Shown here in pieces: positions 1 through 8,444 of a DNA stretch of 64,000 bases (the stretch's first letter is position 1; each line of letters begins with the position of its first letter). The translations under genes were made by a program, and so were the position numbers. Source of the stretch: Paraburkholderia edwinii (GTDB lineage: Bacteria; Pseudomonadota; Gammaproteobacteria; Burkholderiales; Burkholderiaceae); the NCBI RefSeq assembly GCF_019428685.1, contig NZ_CP080095.1, forward strand, positions 1,674,001-1,738,000, read 5' to 3'. The notes beneath the pieces were generated by a model. That model saw nothing but the letters and a program-made list of their open reading frames with translations, was not told the DNA's origin and did not search any database.

Positions 1-2
1 TT

Positions 3-767
3 CTCGTACTCGACATCGAAACGGCCCCGGTCCTTGCTTACGTGTGGCGCACGTTCAAGGAGAACGTGTCGTGGGATCAGATCAGCACCGACTGGTACAT
101 CCTGTCGTTCGCAGCGAAGTGGCTGGGCGATCCCCGTGTGATCTATTACGACCAGTCGAAGCGCAGGAACATCGAGGACGACCGCGTTCTCATGCGCAAG
201 CTGTGGAAGCTGCTCGACGAGGCAGACGTGGTGATCGCGCACAACGGCAAGAAGTTCGACATACGCAAGATCAAAGCGCGGTTCATCCTCAACGGATTCC
301 CGCCGCCGTCGCCGTTCCGTGTCATCGACACGCTGCTCGAAGCGCGCAAGGAGTTCGCGTTCACGTCGAACCGTCTCGTCGCGCTGACCGACATGCTCGT
401 GCCGGAAGACAAGAAGGACGACCACGCCGAGTTCCCCGGCTTCAGCCTGTGGGCTGAATGCCTGAAGGGCAACCCGCGTGCATGGGCCGTCATGGAGACC
501 TACAACAAGCAGGACGTGGTGAGCCTCGAAAAGCTCTACCTGAAGCTCCGCGCTTGGATGGAAGGCCACCCGAACGTCGGCGCATTCACGGACCCCGACG
601 AGCCTACCTGCCCGAAGTGCGGCAGCACGCACGTCATCAAGAAAGGTCATCGCTTCACGCAGACCGGCAAGTACATCCGCTACCAGTGCCAAGAGTGCGG
701 CGGCTGGTCACGTGGGCGCACGACGATCAATACGAAAGCGGTGCGCGACAACCTGCTCGTCCAGTAA
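3..767 (+). CDS. RNase H-like 3'-5' exonuclease with C-terminal zinc ribbon (5' end outside window)
   Basis: The reading frame is open to the left edge, so the N-terminus is missing; 254 residues are visible. It begins with L-V-L-D-I-E-T, the DxE motif I of DEDD exonucleases. Motif II appears as ADVVIAHNGKKFD and motif III as YNKQDVVSLEKLY (the DEDDy type). The family resemblance is to the YprB/RNase_H_2 group. The C-terminus carries CPKCG and CQECG pairs, a zinc ribbon that probably binds nucleic acid. It lies 7 bases before the dNMP kinase gene and belongs to the phage DNA-metabolism block. A role in degrading host DNA or processing replication ends is inferred. The GTG at 42 is internal and not the start. 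Confidence 0.75.
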   Translation, partial: LVLDIETAPVLAYVWRTFKENVSWDQISTDWYILSFAAKWLGDPRVIYYDQSKRRNIEDDRVLMRKLWKLLDEADVVIAHNGKKFDIRKIKARFILNGFPPPSPFRVIDTLLEARKEFAFTSNRLVALTDMLVPEDKKDDHAEFPGFSLWAECLKGNPRAWAVMETYNKQDVVSLEKLYLKLRAWMEGHPNVGAFTDPDEPTCPKCGSTHVIKKGHRFTQTGKYIRYQCQECGGWSRGRTTINTKAVRDNLLVQ

Positions 768-774
768 GGAACTC

Positions 775-1473
775 ATGACGAAGATCATTGGTATCACCGG
801 CCTCGCTGGGGCCGGTAAGGACTCGTTCGCCTCACAGCTTCAGCGTGCACTGACGATCAACGGGTTCGAGTCGCGTATCGACAGTTTCGCGGACCCGATC
901 CGCAAGATCAGTCAGCGCATGGGCCTCGAACCGTACGACCGCGAGCGTAAGGAAGTGAAGCACGCGATGGGGCCTGACGACTTCAACGACCGGTTGTACG
1001 AGGCAATCGAAGCAGTGCTCGCCGAACGGCTCGAAGACAACGATAGGGCGCTGCTCTACGCGTACACCGTCGAAGCGTGCGACAGATTCATCATCGACCG
1101 CGACGCCACGTACCCGACCATGCACATCAGCCCGCGTGAGTTCATGCAGGTACTCGGTACTGAAGGCGGGCAGCGCATTCGCAAAGGGCTGTGGGTTGAC
1201 TCGGCGCTGATGCGATGGCGTTCAATGCCCGGCTACACGCTCGTAGCTGACTGTCGGTTCGAATACGAGATTCGACAGATCGACCACCTGTTCGTCGTGG
1301 TGCGACCCGGCGTGGTGCGCGTTAACGAGCACGCGAGCGAAGACCTGCCCGACCGACTGACGAAGGGCCTGCGGCCCGCGTTCGTTCAACTCGACAAGCT
1401 GCACTACATCGAGAACGACGGAGGTCTCTCTGACCTCGCGACGTTGGCCTCGGATGCGGCTGTTCTGATCTAA
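775..1473 (+). CDS. Phage deoxynucleoside monophosphate kinase
   Basis: The 232-residue protein opens MTKIIGITGLAGAGKDSFA, a P-loop (GLAGAGKD) of the phage dNMP kinase type (NMP kinase fold). It would phosphorylate dNMPs, released from host DNA or made de novo, to dNDPs for phage replication. The ATG at 775 is chosen because the P-loop then starts at residue 9, as usual; the frame extends further upstream, but that part overlaps the exonuclease gene. The preceding stop and a weak GGAA ribosome site (TAAGGAACTC) lie just before the start. It sits between the exonuclease and ligase genes, as expected of a nucleotide-metabolism block. Substrate preference cannot be read from the sequence. Confidence 0.75.
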   Translation: MTKIIGITGLAGAGKDSFASQLQRALTINGFESRIDSFADPIRKISQRMGLEPYDRERKEVKHAMGPDDFNDRLYEAIEAVLAERLEDNDRALLYAYTVEACDRFIIDRDATYPTMHISPREFMQVLGTEGGQRIRKGLWVDSALMRWRSMPGYTLVADCRFEYEIRQIDHLFVVVRPGVVRVNEHASEDLPDRLTKGLRPAFVQLDKLHYIENDGGLSDLATLASDAAVLI

Positions 1474-1481
1474 GGAGTCGC

Positions 1482-2420
1482 ATGTCCGAGTACATCATTC
1501 ACAAGGCGGTCGAGTTCTCCAAGGTAAAGGTAGCAGTACGAAAGGAACTCGAAGCTGAATCGGTCGATGACCTCGCCAACAAGTTCTACGCGCAGCGCAA
1601 GTACGACGGCTGCAATGCGGCCGTGATCGTCACGCCGAGCGGCGATGGTGACAAGGTGCTGTCGCGCACCGGCGAAGTGGTTAAGTCGTGCAATCACATC
1701 ATCAAGGGTGTGCGCGGACGCCTGAAGGCGAAGCTCGAAAAGCTCGGCGCGTACGCGGTGCTCGGTGAAGTGTGGAGACCACGCACGACGCAGAACATCA
1801 TCAGTGGTGAGTTCCGTCGCCATGACCCTGCGCCTAAGTTGCAGTTCCAAGTCTTCGACATGCTGACGCTCACCGAGTTCGAGGCGGGCCACAGCGACTT
1901 CACGTTCGAGGTGCGGTACGAGCAACTGTTCCCGTACTTCCGTGGCGCGCATGCGACCGACACCGTGCAGCTTGCGGATACCTACACGCCGGGCAGCTAC
2001 GGCAACCCGACAACGCTGTGCGATTCGCTCGTCGAGCAGGGCGGCTATGACGGCCTGATCCTGCGCAACCCGTACGGCCTGTGGACAGCAGGCAGCGGTA
2101 CGGACGGCGAAATCATCAAGGTCAAGAAGGCCGAGACCTACGACCTACGCGTGGTCGGCGTCGAGGAAGGCAAGGGCAAGTACAAGGGCACGCTAGGCGC
2201 GCTCGTATGCCAAGGCCCGAAGGGGCATGTCAAGGTTAGCGGCATGACCGACGAGCAGCGCGACTCGTGGTGGAGCGGAGAGAAAGGGGCGGGCGGCGAC
2301 GAGCGCGTCGTCGGCGCAATCGTCGAGGTGGCCTGCCTCGGTCTCACTCCGCAAGGCTCCCTGCGCGAGCCACGATTCAAGGGCGTTCGCTTCGACAAAG
2401 AGAACGCCGACTTCGAGTAA
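1482..2420 (+). CDS. ATP-dependent DNA ligase
   Basis: The protein has 312 residues, close to the size of compact phage ligases (T7 ligase is about 360). Nucleotidyltransferase motif I is RKYDGC with the adenylated lysine at residue 40. Motif III-like VLGEVWRP, motif IV-like DGLILRNP and motif V GEIIKVKKAE follow in order. The C-terminal part (from about residue 220, LRVVGVEEGKGKYKG) fits the OB-fold. It seals nicks in phage DNA during replication and recombination. The stop codon of the kinase gene runs into the ribosome site (CTAAGGAGTCGCATG), so translation is probably coupled. Confidence 0.9.
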   Translation: MSEYIIHKAVEFSKVKVAVRKELEAESVDDLANKFYAQRKYDGCNAAVIVTPSGDGDKVLSRTGEVVKSCNHIIKGVRGRLKAKLEKLGAYAVLGEVWRPRTTQNIISGEFRRHDPAPKLQFQVFDMLTLTEFEAGHSDFTFEVRYEQLFPYFRGAHATDTVQLADTYTPGSYGNPTTLCDSLVEQGGYDGLILRNPYGLWTAGSGTDGEIIKVKKAETYDLRVVGVEEGKGKYKGTLGALVCQGPKGHVKVSGMTDEQRDSWWSGEKGAGGDERVVGAIVEVACLGLTPQGSLREPRFKGVRFDKENADFE

Positions 2421-2429
2421 CACCCGCTG

Positions 2430-4964
2430 ATGACGGGCTGGCTATCACAAGCAGCCCGAGGACACCCACGCAAGGAGGGGTCTATTAAGCCATACGAATT
2501 TGTTGGCCCGGTCGAACCGCCGCAGCGTAAGCTGGAAAGGGAAATCATCATAGAAGGCCGTCAGCGCGCCGTGCGCATGATGGAGAAGAACGAACAGGAG
2601 GGTCGTGCCGACAACAACCCGTATGCACGCCCGTTATACCGACGATACCTTCTTCCACTCGCCGACTTAATTGCTTCAGCGATAAAGGACGTAGGACGGC
2701 CCGGCAGGCGGGCCGCTCATGTTGCTCTACTCAAGCCACTTGATCCGGCCAGTGTAGCGTTCATGGCGGTCAGAAGTGTCATCGTGTACGCCGCGCTTAA
2801 CAGCGGAGTGTCTGCACGAGACGCAGCGAGACTTTTAGGGACTTCCTTATACCGTGAACTGGTTCTATCCTCGTTTGAGAACATGGAACCCGAGTTGTAT
2901 TGGGAAATATGCCACGACATAGACAGGCGCAAGTCAAAGGACGCTCGATACAAGTATCGGGTAATCCGTGACAGTGCGAACAACCGCGATATAGAGCTTC
3001 CTGAGTGGACGCCGGGTGAGCGTGAGCAGGTCGGATTGTGGCTGATTGAGGCGCTACGCACGGTAGGGATGATCGAGGTTAGTCGCGTCAAGAAGAACAA
3101 GATAGGAGGACAGGTAAAAGAGTATTTCGAGCTTTACCTGTCGCCAGATGCGCGTAGCACAGTTGATAGCATTAAAACCATCGTAGAAGAAACGATGCCG
3201 TGGGCAATGCCGTGTATTGAACCTCCGATACCGTGGACATCGTTCAACCGGGGCGGCTATCACACGAGCGAAATGCGGCGTTGGATTCCGTACTGTGTGA
3301 ACGTGTCGAGACAGGGTAAGCGGGAATCAATCAATCTGTACAGAAACGCGGACCTGTCGGTCATACGTAGTGCGATAAATAGTCTACAGGCCGTGCGTTG
3401 GCAAGTTAATCGAGAAATGCTCGACACGGTACGTACGGTCGCTAAGCACTTCGACATGGACGAGGTGCTTACTCAGGCAGAACTACCTCGTCCAGCAAAA
3501 CCCGAGTGGTTGTTGTCGAACATGAACAAGGAGGACATGACTGCGGACCAGTTGAACGAGTTCGCGGCATGGAAGCGGCGGGCCGCAGAGTGGTACACGC
3601 AGATGAAGCTACGCGGGCAAAAGTGGGGAAGGTTCTACGCAGCGACCCGCGTCGCCGATAAGTTCAAGGACTACGATGCGATTCACTTTGTGTACCAAGC
3701 CGACTTTCGCGGGCGTCTCTATGCGGTCACGACTGGTATCTCGCCTCAAGGCAGCGACCTCCAAAAGGCTCTCCTGCGGTTCGCTGATGGAAAGCCTCTC
3801 GCCACTGATGACGCAGTGCGCTGGTTCAAAGTCAACGGCGCGAATCGATTTGGGGTTGACAAGGTTCCGTTCGCCGACAGGATCAAGTGGGTTGACGATA
3901 ACGACCGACACATCATTGCGTTCGCCGATGATCCTGTCAGTAATGCCGGGTGGACTGAAGCTGACTCTCCGTTGCAGTTCCTCGCGTGGGCCAAGGAGTA
4001 CGCCGAGTGGAGACGGAATCCTTCAGGTTTCGTATCTCGTATCCCGGTCGGTCTTGATGGATCATGCAATGGACTTCAGCACTTTTCTGCAATGCTGCGT
4101 GACAGCGTTGGAGGCCGAGCTACAAACCTACTGCCAGCAGCCTCACCGAACGACATCTACCAGCAAGTCGCTGATGTCGTGAAGGCGAAACTCGCCGACC
4201 TGAAATTGGATCAGTTATCCGAGCGCGATCAAGAGTTGGCGCGTAAGTGGATTGCCCACGGCATGAACCGGAAACTGGTTAAGCGGTCGGTTATGACCTT
4301 ACCGTACGGCTCGACGCGGTACTCGTGTGCCGAGTTCATCGTCGCTGATTACCTGCGGCAAGGTGAGGCCCCGGAGTTCGAGCGAAGCCAGTACGTACCG
4401 GCTGCGAACTTCCTGTCGCACATCGTGTGGGATGCAATCGGTGAAGTAGTCATCGCAGCATCGCGGGCCATGTCGTGGCTTCAGAAGGCTGCAAGCACCC
4501 TTATTAAAAGCGGCCAGTCACAGATACGGTGGGTGACTCCCAGCGGCTTCCCGGTGGTGCAGGTCTACAACGAAGTTGAGATTGTCCGTATTAACTCTCT
4601 GCTGCTCGGTGGAGTGCGACTGAAGGTCGGCATGACAGGTGATAAGCCTGATGTGCACAAGCATAAGAACGGGCTGTCTCCAAATTTCGTTCACTCGATG
4701 GATGCGTCTCACCTTGCATTGACTGTGCAGGCTTGTGAGAAGGCTGGCATCGATTCACTCGCAATGATCCATGACGACTACGGCACGCACGCAGCGGATG
4801 CCCAGCAGTTGTTCGGGATTATCAGAGATACCTTCGTGAGGATGTATGAAACGAATGATCCGCTCAATTGGTTCCGTGCTCATTATGACGGCCTGCCTGC
4901 GGTTCCCGAATCTGGCGACCTCGACATCAGCCAAGTTCGGAACTCTCCGTACTTCTTTGCGTGA
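2430..4964 (+). CDS. Single-subunit T7-type DNA-directed RNA polymerase
   Basis: This is a phage RNA polymerase (844 residues from the ATG at 2430; T7 RNAP is 883). Motif A is DGSCNGLQH with the catalytic Asp at 543, motif B is KRSVMTLPYG with Lys618 and Tyr626, PNFVHSMDASH follows, and motif C is MIHDDYGTH with Asp782. It ends in FFA, like T7 RNAP. It should transcribe the late genes from phage-specific promoters. The ATG at 2430 has no ribosome site and its first codons lie in a perfect 7-bp hairpin (2434-2440/2452-2458). A strong AAGGAGGGG at 2472-2480 precedes an in-frame ATT at 2484, giving 826 residues, so the true start may be the rare AUU. The gene looks more AT-rich than its neighbours. 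Its place directly before the structural genes is phiKMV-like. Confidence 0.95.
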   Translation: MTGWLSQAARGHPRKEGSIKPYEFVGPVEPPQRKLEREIIIEGRQRAVRMMEKNEQEGRADNNPYARPLYRRYLLPLADLIASAIKDVGRPGRRAAHVALLKPLDPASVAFMAVRSVIVYAALNSGVSARDAARLLGTSLYRELVLSSFENMEPELYWEICHDIDRRKSKDARYKYRVIRDSANNRDIELPEWTPGEREQVGLWLIEALRTVGMIEVSRVKKNKIGGQVKEYFELYLSPDARSTVDSIKTIVEETMPWAMPCIEPPIPWTSFNRGGYHTSEMRRWIPYCVNVSRQGKRESINLYRNADLSVIRSAINSLQAVRWQVNREMLDTVRTVAKHFDMDEVLTQAELPRPAKPEWLLSNMNKEDMTADQLNEFAAWKRRAAEWYTQMKLRGQKWGRFYAATRVADKFKDYDAIHFVYQADFRGRLYAVTTGISPQGSDLQKALLRFADGKPLATDDAVRWFKVNGANRFGVDKVPFADRIKWVDDNDRHIIAFADDPVSNAGWTEADSPLQFLAWAKEYAEWRRNPSGFVSRIPVGLDGSCNGLQHFSAMLRDSVGGRATNLLPAASPNDIYQQVADVVKAKLADLKLDQLSERDQELARKWIAHGMNRKLVKRSVMTLPYGSTRYSCAEFIVADYLRQGEAPEFERSQYVPAANFLSHIVWDAIGEVVIAASRAMSWLQKAASTLIKSGQSQIRWVTPSGFPVVQVYNEVEIVRINSLLLGGVRLKVGMTGDKPDVHKHKNGLSPNFVHSMDASHLALTVQACEKAGIDSLAMIHDDYGTHAADAQQLFGIIRDTFVRMYETNDPLNWFRAHYDGLPAVPESGDLDISQVRNSPYFFA
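2434..2458 (+). other. Hairpin between ligase and RNA polymerase genes
   Basis: CGGGCTG (2434-2440) and CAGCCCG (2452-2458) form a perfect 7-bp stem with an 11-base loop. No T-run follows. It covers the first codons after the ATG at 2430 and ends 13 bases before the AAGGAGGGG ribosome site. It may be an intergenic processing or stability element. Confidence 0.45.
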
Positions 4965-4969
4965 ACTCT

Positions 4970-5018
4970 GTCGTGAAGGGTCCCGAAATGCGACGGGTAA
5001 ATCGGGTTCCTTCACGAC
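4970..5018. repeat. Inverted pair of the phage promoter-like motif after the RNA polymerase gene
   Basis: GTCGTGAAGGGTCCCGA (4970-4986) is the reverse complement of TCGGGTTCCTTCACGAC (5002-5018) except at two positions. The pair begins 5 bases after the polymerase stop codon. It could be two head-to-head phage promoters, or an RNA hairpin with a 17-bp stem and a 15-base loop. Confidence 0.6.
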
Positions 5019-5021
5019 GCA
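5003..5021 (+). promoter_or_regulatory. Candidate phage RNA polymerase promoter, copy 1
   Basis: The core GGTTCCTTCACGACGCA (5005-5021) matches the copies at 8503-8521 and 21229-21247 at 16 of 17 positions. It lies 16 bases before the start at 5038, in one of the few intergenic spaces of the late region. The TTCAC part resembles the CTCAC of T7-family promoters. The promoter role is inferred from position, repetition and the presence of the phage polymerase. Confidence 0.6.
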
Positions 5022-5037
5022 CACCGTGGAGGAACCT

Positions 5038-5205
5038 ATGAAAGAGCAGGTCGTGGTCCGTCTGGACCCGTTCACGTACCGGGAGTTGGAGCAGAAGCTC
5101 ACGCCTCCGGTCGTCACCACGCAGACCACTGAACTCCTCGCTGGCTATCAGCTGGGAGTGCAGTCGGTTCTGAAGCTGCTGCGCGAGGGCTACACAGTTG
5201 GCTGA
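5038..5205 (+). CDS. Small phage protein of unknown function (55 aa)
   Basis: A short ORF (MKEQVVVRLDPFTYRELEQ...) with a good ribosome site (GGAGG, 5 bases before ATG). It follows candidate promoter copy 1, so it would be the first gene of the late transcript. The protein is soluble, with predicted helical C-terminal half (ELLAGYQLGVQSVLKLLREGY), and has no motif I recognise. Its last codons overlap the start of the next gene by 8 bases. Small ORFs at this place are usual between the polymerase and head genes of phiKMV-type phages, but I cannot assign homology. Confidence 0.6.
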   Translation: MKEQVVVRLDPFTYRELEQKLTPPVVTTQTTELLAGYQLGVQSVLKLLREGYTVG

Positions 5206-5644
5206 TCTACCCAAGGAAGTTTGGCCGCGTCAGTGGCCTGAAATCTGGCGGGCCGGTTGCGAGCACGTCGCTCGCATCAAAGCCGACCCGTCGAAGCCTT
5301 GGGCGAAGCATGTGGATGCCGAGCACATCATGCAGCAGATCAAGAGCGGCGAGGTGCACGCGGTGATCTTTAACGACACCTACCTCGTCGTGTTCAACAT
5401 CGGCGTCCCGTGGACAAGCCCCGGCGTGACGATGTTCGAGGAACTGCTGCTGTTGCGTCTCTACCCCGAGCGCGAGAGCGTCAGCTATCGCACGGTCGTC
5501 AGAGGTATTGAGCAGCTTGCTCGTGCCAACGGCTGCGCGGGTGTGATGCTCGGTGCTGCGGGTGCGTACGACGACCGCCTCGGGCGGGTGATTGAACGGC
5601 TCGGCTACGTGAAGGCAGGCGGGTCTTATTACAAGGAGCTTTGA
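5198..5644 (+). CDS. GNAT-like acetyltransferase-fold phage protein
   Basis: The protein has 148 residues. The start is TTG at 5198 with GAGG nine bases upstream, overlapping the previous gene. The pattern is a short N-terminal helical part, then HAVIFNDTYLVVFNIG, LLLLRLYPE and a C-terminal stretch (IEQLARANGCAGVMLGAAG...RLGRVIERLGYVKAGGSYYKEL) that resembles the last strands of GNAT acetyltransferases, where GY/F near the C-terminus is typical. A clear acetyl-CoA loop (Q/RxxGxG/A) is not seen, so the protein may have lost activity. Proteins of this kind occur next to head genes in several podoviruses. A structural or host-modifying role is open. Confidence 0.55.
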   Translation: MADLPKEVWPRQWPEIWRAGCEHVARIKADPSKPWAKHVDAEHIMQQIKSGEVHAVIFNDTYLVVFNIGVPWTSPGVTMFEELLLLRLYPERESVSYRTVVRGIEQLARANGCAGVMLGAAGAYDDRLGRVIERLGYVKAGGSYYKEL

Positions 5645-6042
5645 TGGGCAAGGCACTCAGTTTTTTGAAGCCTGTGGGCAAGGTGTTCGGTATCGATCCG
5701 AGCGGCCAAGCGGATGCGATCCGCGACGCGGCGAACCAGCAGGCAGCAGCCGAGCGAGCAGCAGCGGACGCACAGGCACAGGCTACGCGTGACGCAGCGG
5801 CGGCGCAGTCGGCGCAAGTGAACCAGCAAGCGCAGGCCGTAGCGCAGGCACAGCAAGCGACGATCAACCAATCGACGATTGCGAATCAGATCGCTGCGCA
5901 GCAGTCGCAGCAACAGCCGCAGACGCAAATCGACCTGACGGCTAACACCGCAGACGACTCGTCCGACCCGCGACGCAAGTATCAGGGTGGAGCATCGAGC
6001 GTCGGCGGGACCAACGGAGGCGTCGGCATCCGTTTGACGTAA
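5644..6042 (+). CDS. Ala/Gln-rich coiled-coil phage protein before the portal gene
   Basis: The protein has 132 residues and starts at ATG 5644, which shares bases with the stop of the previous gene (TGATG). Residues about 20-95 are almost entirely Ala, Gln, Asp, Arg and Asn and should form a long helix or coiled coil. The tail (DPRRKYQGGASSVGGTNGG) is Gly/Ser-rich and flexible. No catalytic motif is present. Its place directly before the portal suggests a minor structural or assembly protein. The low-complexity composition makes homology assignment unreliable. Confidence 0.6.
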   Translation: MGKALSFLKPVGKVFGIDPSGQADAIRDAANQQAAAERAAADAQAQATRDAAAAQSAQVNQQAQAVAQAQQATINQSTIANQIAAQQSQQQPQTQIDLTANTADDSSDPRRKYQGGASSVGGTNGGVGIRLT

Positions 6043-6051
6043 GGAGGACAA

Positions 6052-7614
6052 ATGACCGTCCAGAAGAAGTGGTCAGCAATGGACGGTCAGCGCAAAGCGC
6101 TGCTCCTCCGTTGCCAGAAGTACGCGGGATTCACCCTCCCGACTATCTGCACCCCGGACGGGTACAACGAGAATCTTGAGGAGTTACAGACCGATTACCA
6201 GTCGGTCGGCGCGCAAGGCGTCAACAACCTCACGAACAAGCTGATGCTGGCCCTGTTCGCACCGTCTCGCCCGTTCTTTCGCCTCGATGTCCCCAGCGAT
6301 CTACTGAAGAAGCTGATGGGGCAGGAGGGCTTCGATGCAACGCAATTCCAGTCGATCCTATCCGTAGCAGAGCAGAACTGCATTCGCTCGTTGGACCAGA
6401 TGAAGGTGCGTCCGAAGCTGTACGAGGCAGTGAAGCATTTGATCATCACCGGCAACGTCCTGATGGTGCTCGGCAAGAACACGGACGATTCGCCCATTCG
6501 TGCCATCGGCTTGAAGAAGTACGTCGTGAAGCGTTCGCAGTCAGGCCGAGTCATCGACCTGATCGTTCGTGAGGAAGTGCTGTTCGACGAACTGGCAGAG
6601 AAGGCGCAGGAGCAGCTTCGTCAGAAGGCCGACCGATTCCGCGAAATCAAGGTGGACGACGAGAAGGGATGTCCGACCGTCGCGCACTACACGCGGGTCT
6701 GCTGGAAGGACGGCAGCTACATCGAGACGCAGCACGTCGATGAGTACGACCTCGACGGTACCGAGTTCAACGGCAAGTACACCGACGAGACCCTACCGTA
6801 TCGAGTCTTGACGTGGGAACTCCACGACGAGAACAACTACGGCACCGGCCTCGTCGAGCAGAACGCTGGCGACTTCGCTGCGCTGTCTGCGCTGTCCGAA
6901 GCAGAACTCGAAGCCGCGATCCTCGCGTCGCAGTTCCGCTGGCTCGTGAACCCGGCAGGGCAGACCAAACCGGAAGACCTCGAAAAGAGCAAGAACGGTG
7001 CGGCAGTCCCCGGCGTGCAGAACGACATCATCCCGCTCATGACGGGAACCGGGCAGACGCTCAACCAGATCGACGTTACCAACAGCAAGTACATCAATCG
7101 CATCGGGCAAGTGTTCCTGCTCGGCGCATCCGTGATCCGCAACGCGGAGCGGGTGACTGCCGAGGAGGTGCGCCTCGTTGCGAATGAGTTGGAGACCTCG
7201 CTGGGTGGCGTGTACTCGCGACTCGCAATCGACTTCCAGTTGCCTATGGCTTACTGGCTCGTTGCGATGAACGGCGTGAAGCTGCAAGGCACTTCGATCA
7301 CGCCGACGATCATCACCGGCCTCGATGCCCTGTCACGTAACGGCGACCTCGACAACCTGAAGCTGTGCATTCAGGACATGGCCGCTGTCAGCGGACTACC
7401 ACCGCAGATGCAGTTCGTCCTCAAGCTCGACGCTATCGCGAACGCGATCTTCTCGGGTCGCGGCGTCGATCCAACGATGTACATCAAGTCACCTGACCAG
7501 CAAGCAACGGACCTCAAGAATCAGCAGTTGATGGCCTTGCAGCAGCAGGTAGCCCGCCCCGTCGCCTCGGCAGTTGCCGGGAACATGGCGGCTCAATCTC
7601 AAGGAGCGCAGTAA
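6052..7614 (+). CDS. Portal (head-tail connector) protein
   Basis: The protein has 520 residues, the usual length of T7-type connectors (T7 gp8 is 536). The opening region (RKALLLRCQKYAGFTLPTI... then GAQGVNNLTNKLMLALFAPSRPFFRLD) is characteristic of T7-like head-tail connectors, as is the ERVTAEEVR segment that precedes the C-terminal barrel. Twelve copies would form the DNA entry ring at one capsid vertex and bind the tail tubular proteins and terminase. The ribosome site overlaps the stop of the preceding gene (TAAGGAGG). The scaffold gene begins 3 bases after the stop. Confidence 0.92.
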   Translation: MTVQKKWSAMDGQRKALLLRCQKYAGFTLPTICTPDGYNENLEELQTDYQSVGAQGVNNLTNKLMLALFAPSRPFFRLDVPSDLLKKLMGQEGFDATQFQSILSVAEQNCIRSLDQMKVRPKLYEAVKHLIITGNVLMVLGKNTDDSPIRAIGLKKYVVKRSQSGRVIDLIVREEVLFDELAEKAQEQLRQKADRFREIKVDDEKGCPTVAHYTRVCWKDGSYIETQHVDEYDLDGTEFNGKYTDETLPYRVLTWELHDENNYGTGLVEQNAGDFAALSALSEAELEAAILASQFRWLVNPAGQTKPEDLEKSKNGAAVPGVQNDIIPLMTGTGQTLNQIDVTNSKYINRIGQVFLLGASVIRNAERVTAEEVRLVANELETSLGGVYSRLAIDFQLPMAYWLVAMNGVKLQGTSITPTIITGLDALSRNGDLDNLKLCIQDMAAVSGLPPQMQFVLKLDAIANAIFSGRGVDPTMYIKSPDQQATDLKNQQLMALQQQVARPVASAVAGNMAAQSQGAQ

Positions 7615-7617
7615 TCC

Positions 7618-8418
7618 ATGACGACCGAAGCTAACGCAACCGCAGCAGCCCAAGGTAACGCGGCAGCAGCCGCAGCACAGCCCGCACAGGCGGCTGGAAC
7701 GGTGGCGACAGCCGTTGGTACTCCCGCAGCCGCCGCAGCCGCCCCTGCGGCCTCTACGACCCCGGTAACGCCCGAGGCCAAGACAGAGGCCGGTACGTTC
7801 GGCGAGGTGGTGTCGTATCAGCCGACCGGTAACTCGAACCTCGACCTCGCGCTCGGCTTCGCAGGCAAGCACGGCCTGTCGCCCGAGCACCCGGCGATGT
7901 TGGAGGCGAGCAAGGGCAACTTCGGCCCGGTGAAGGCGCTGTTCGCAGAGAAGGGCGTGCAGGGCTGGGAAGCGTACATCGCGCTTGCCGAGGAAGGCTA
8001 CAAGGCCCATACGGAGACCGAGGCGCAGAAGACGCTGGCGATCCAGAACATTTGCGTCAGTGCGGCGGGCGGCGAACAGGAATGGGCCGATGTGCTCGGC
8101 TGGGCGTCACAGAACGCGGAGCCTGCCGAGAAGGAAGCCGTGAACTCGGCACTCGCGCAGGGCGGCGTAGTCGCCGAGGCGGTGGCGGCGTATCTAGTGG
8201 GCCTGTATCGCGGCGCACCGGGTACGACGTACTCGCCGACGCAGAGCGCTGTAAAGCCTGACGCGGGCCGTGGCGCGGGATCGTCGGTGAATACGCCGCT
8301 GTCGCCCCGCCAGTTCGCGCAGGAATCGCAGAAGCTCCGTGCGACGTTGGGTGTGGAATTCGAGAACACGCCCGAGTACAAGCAACTCGTTCAACGGCGC
8401 ACCGCGTATCGCGGCTAA
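7618..8418 (+). CDS. Capsid assembly scaffolding protein
   Basis: The protein has 266 residues. The first 60 or so are Ala/Thr/Pro-rich and disordered (MTTEANATAAAQGNAAAAAA...). The middle and C-terminal parts are acidic and helical. The last segment (LSPRQFAQESQKLRATLGVEFENTPEYKQLVQRRTAYRG) is basic and typical of the coat-binding end of T7 gp9-like scaffolds. It lies between portal and capsid genes, exactly where the scaffold is found in T7-type phages. It guides procapsid assembly and leaves before DNA packaging. A terminator hairpin follows the gene. Confidence 0.88.
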   Translation: MTTEANATAAAQGNAAAAAAQPAQAAGTVATAVGTPAAAAAAPAASTTPVTPEAKTEAGTFGEVVSYQPTGNSNLDLALGFAGKHGLSPEHPAMLEASKGNFGPVKALFAEKGVQGWEAYIALAEEGYKAHTETEAQKTLAIQNICVSAAGGEQEWADVLGWASQNAEPAEKEAVNSALAQGGVVAEAVAAYLVGLYRGAPGTTYSPTQSAVKPDAGRGAGSSVNTPLSPRQFAQESQKLRATLGVEFENTPEYKQLVQRRTAYRG

Positions 8419-8444
8419 GCAGTAGCCACAGCTACCACCACAGA

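Noticed and set aside
42..767. GTG at 42 as start of the exonuclease
   Set aside because: The frame continues upstream and encodes the essential DIET motif before this GTG, so the gene is cut by the window edge.
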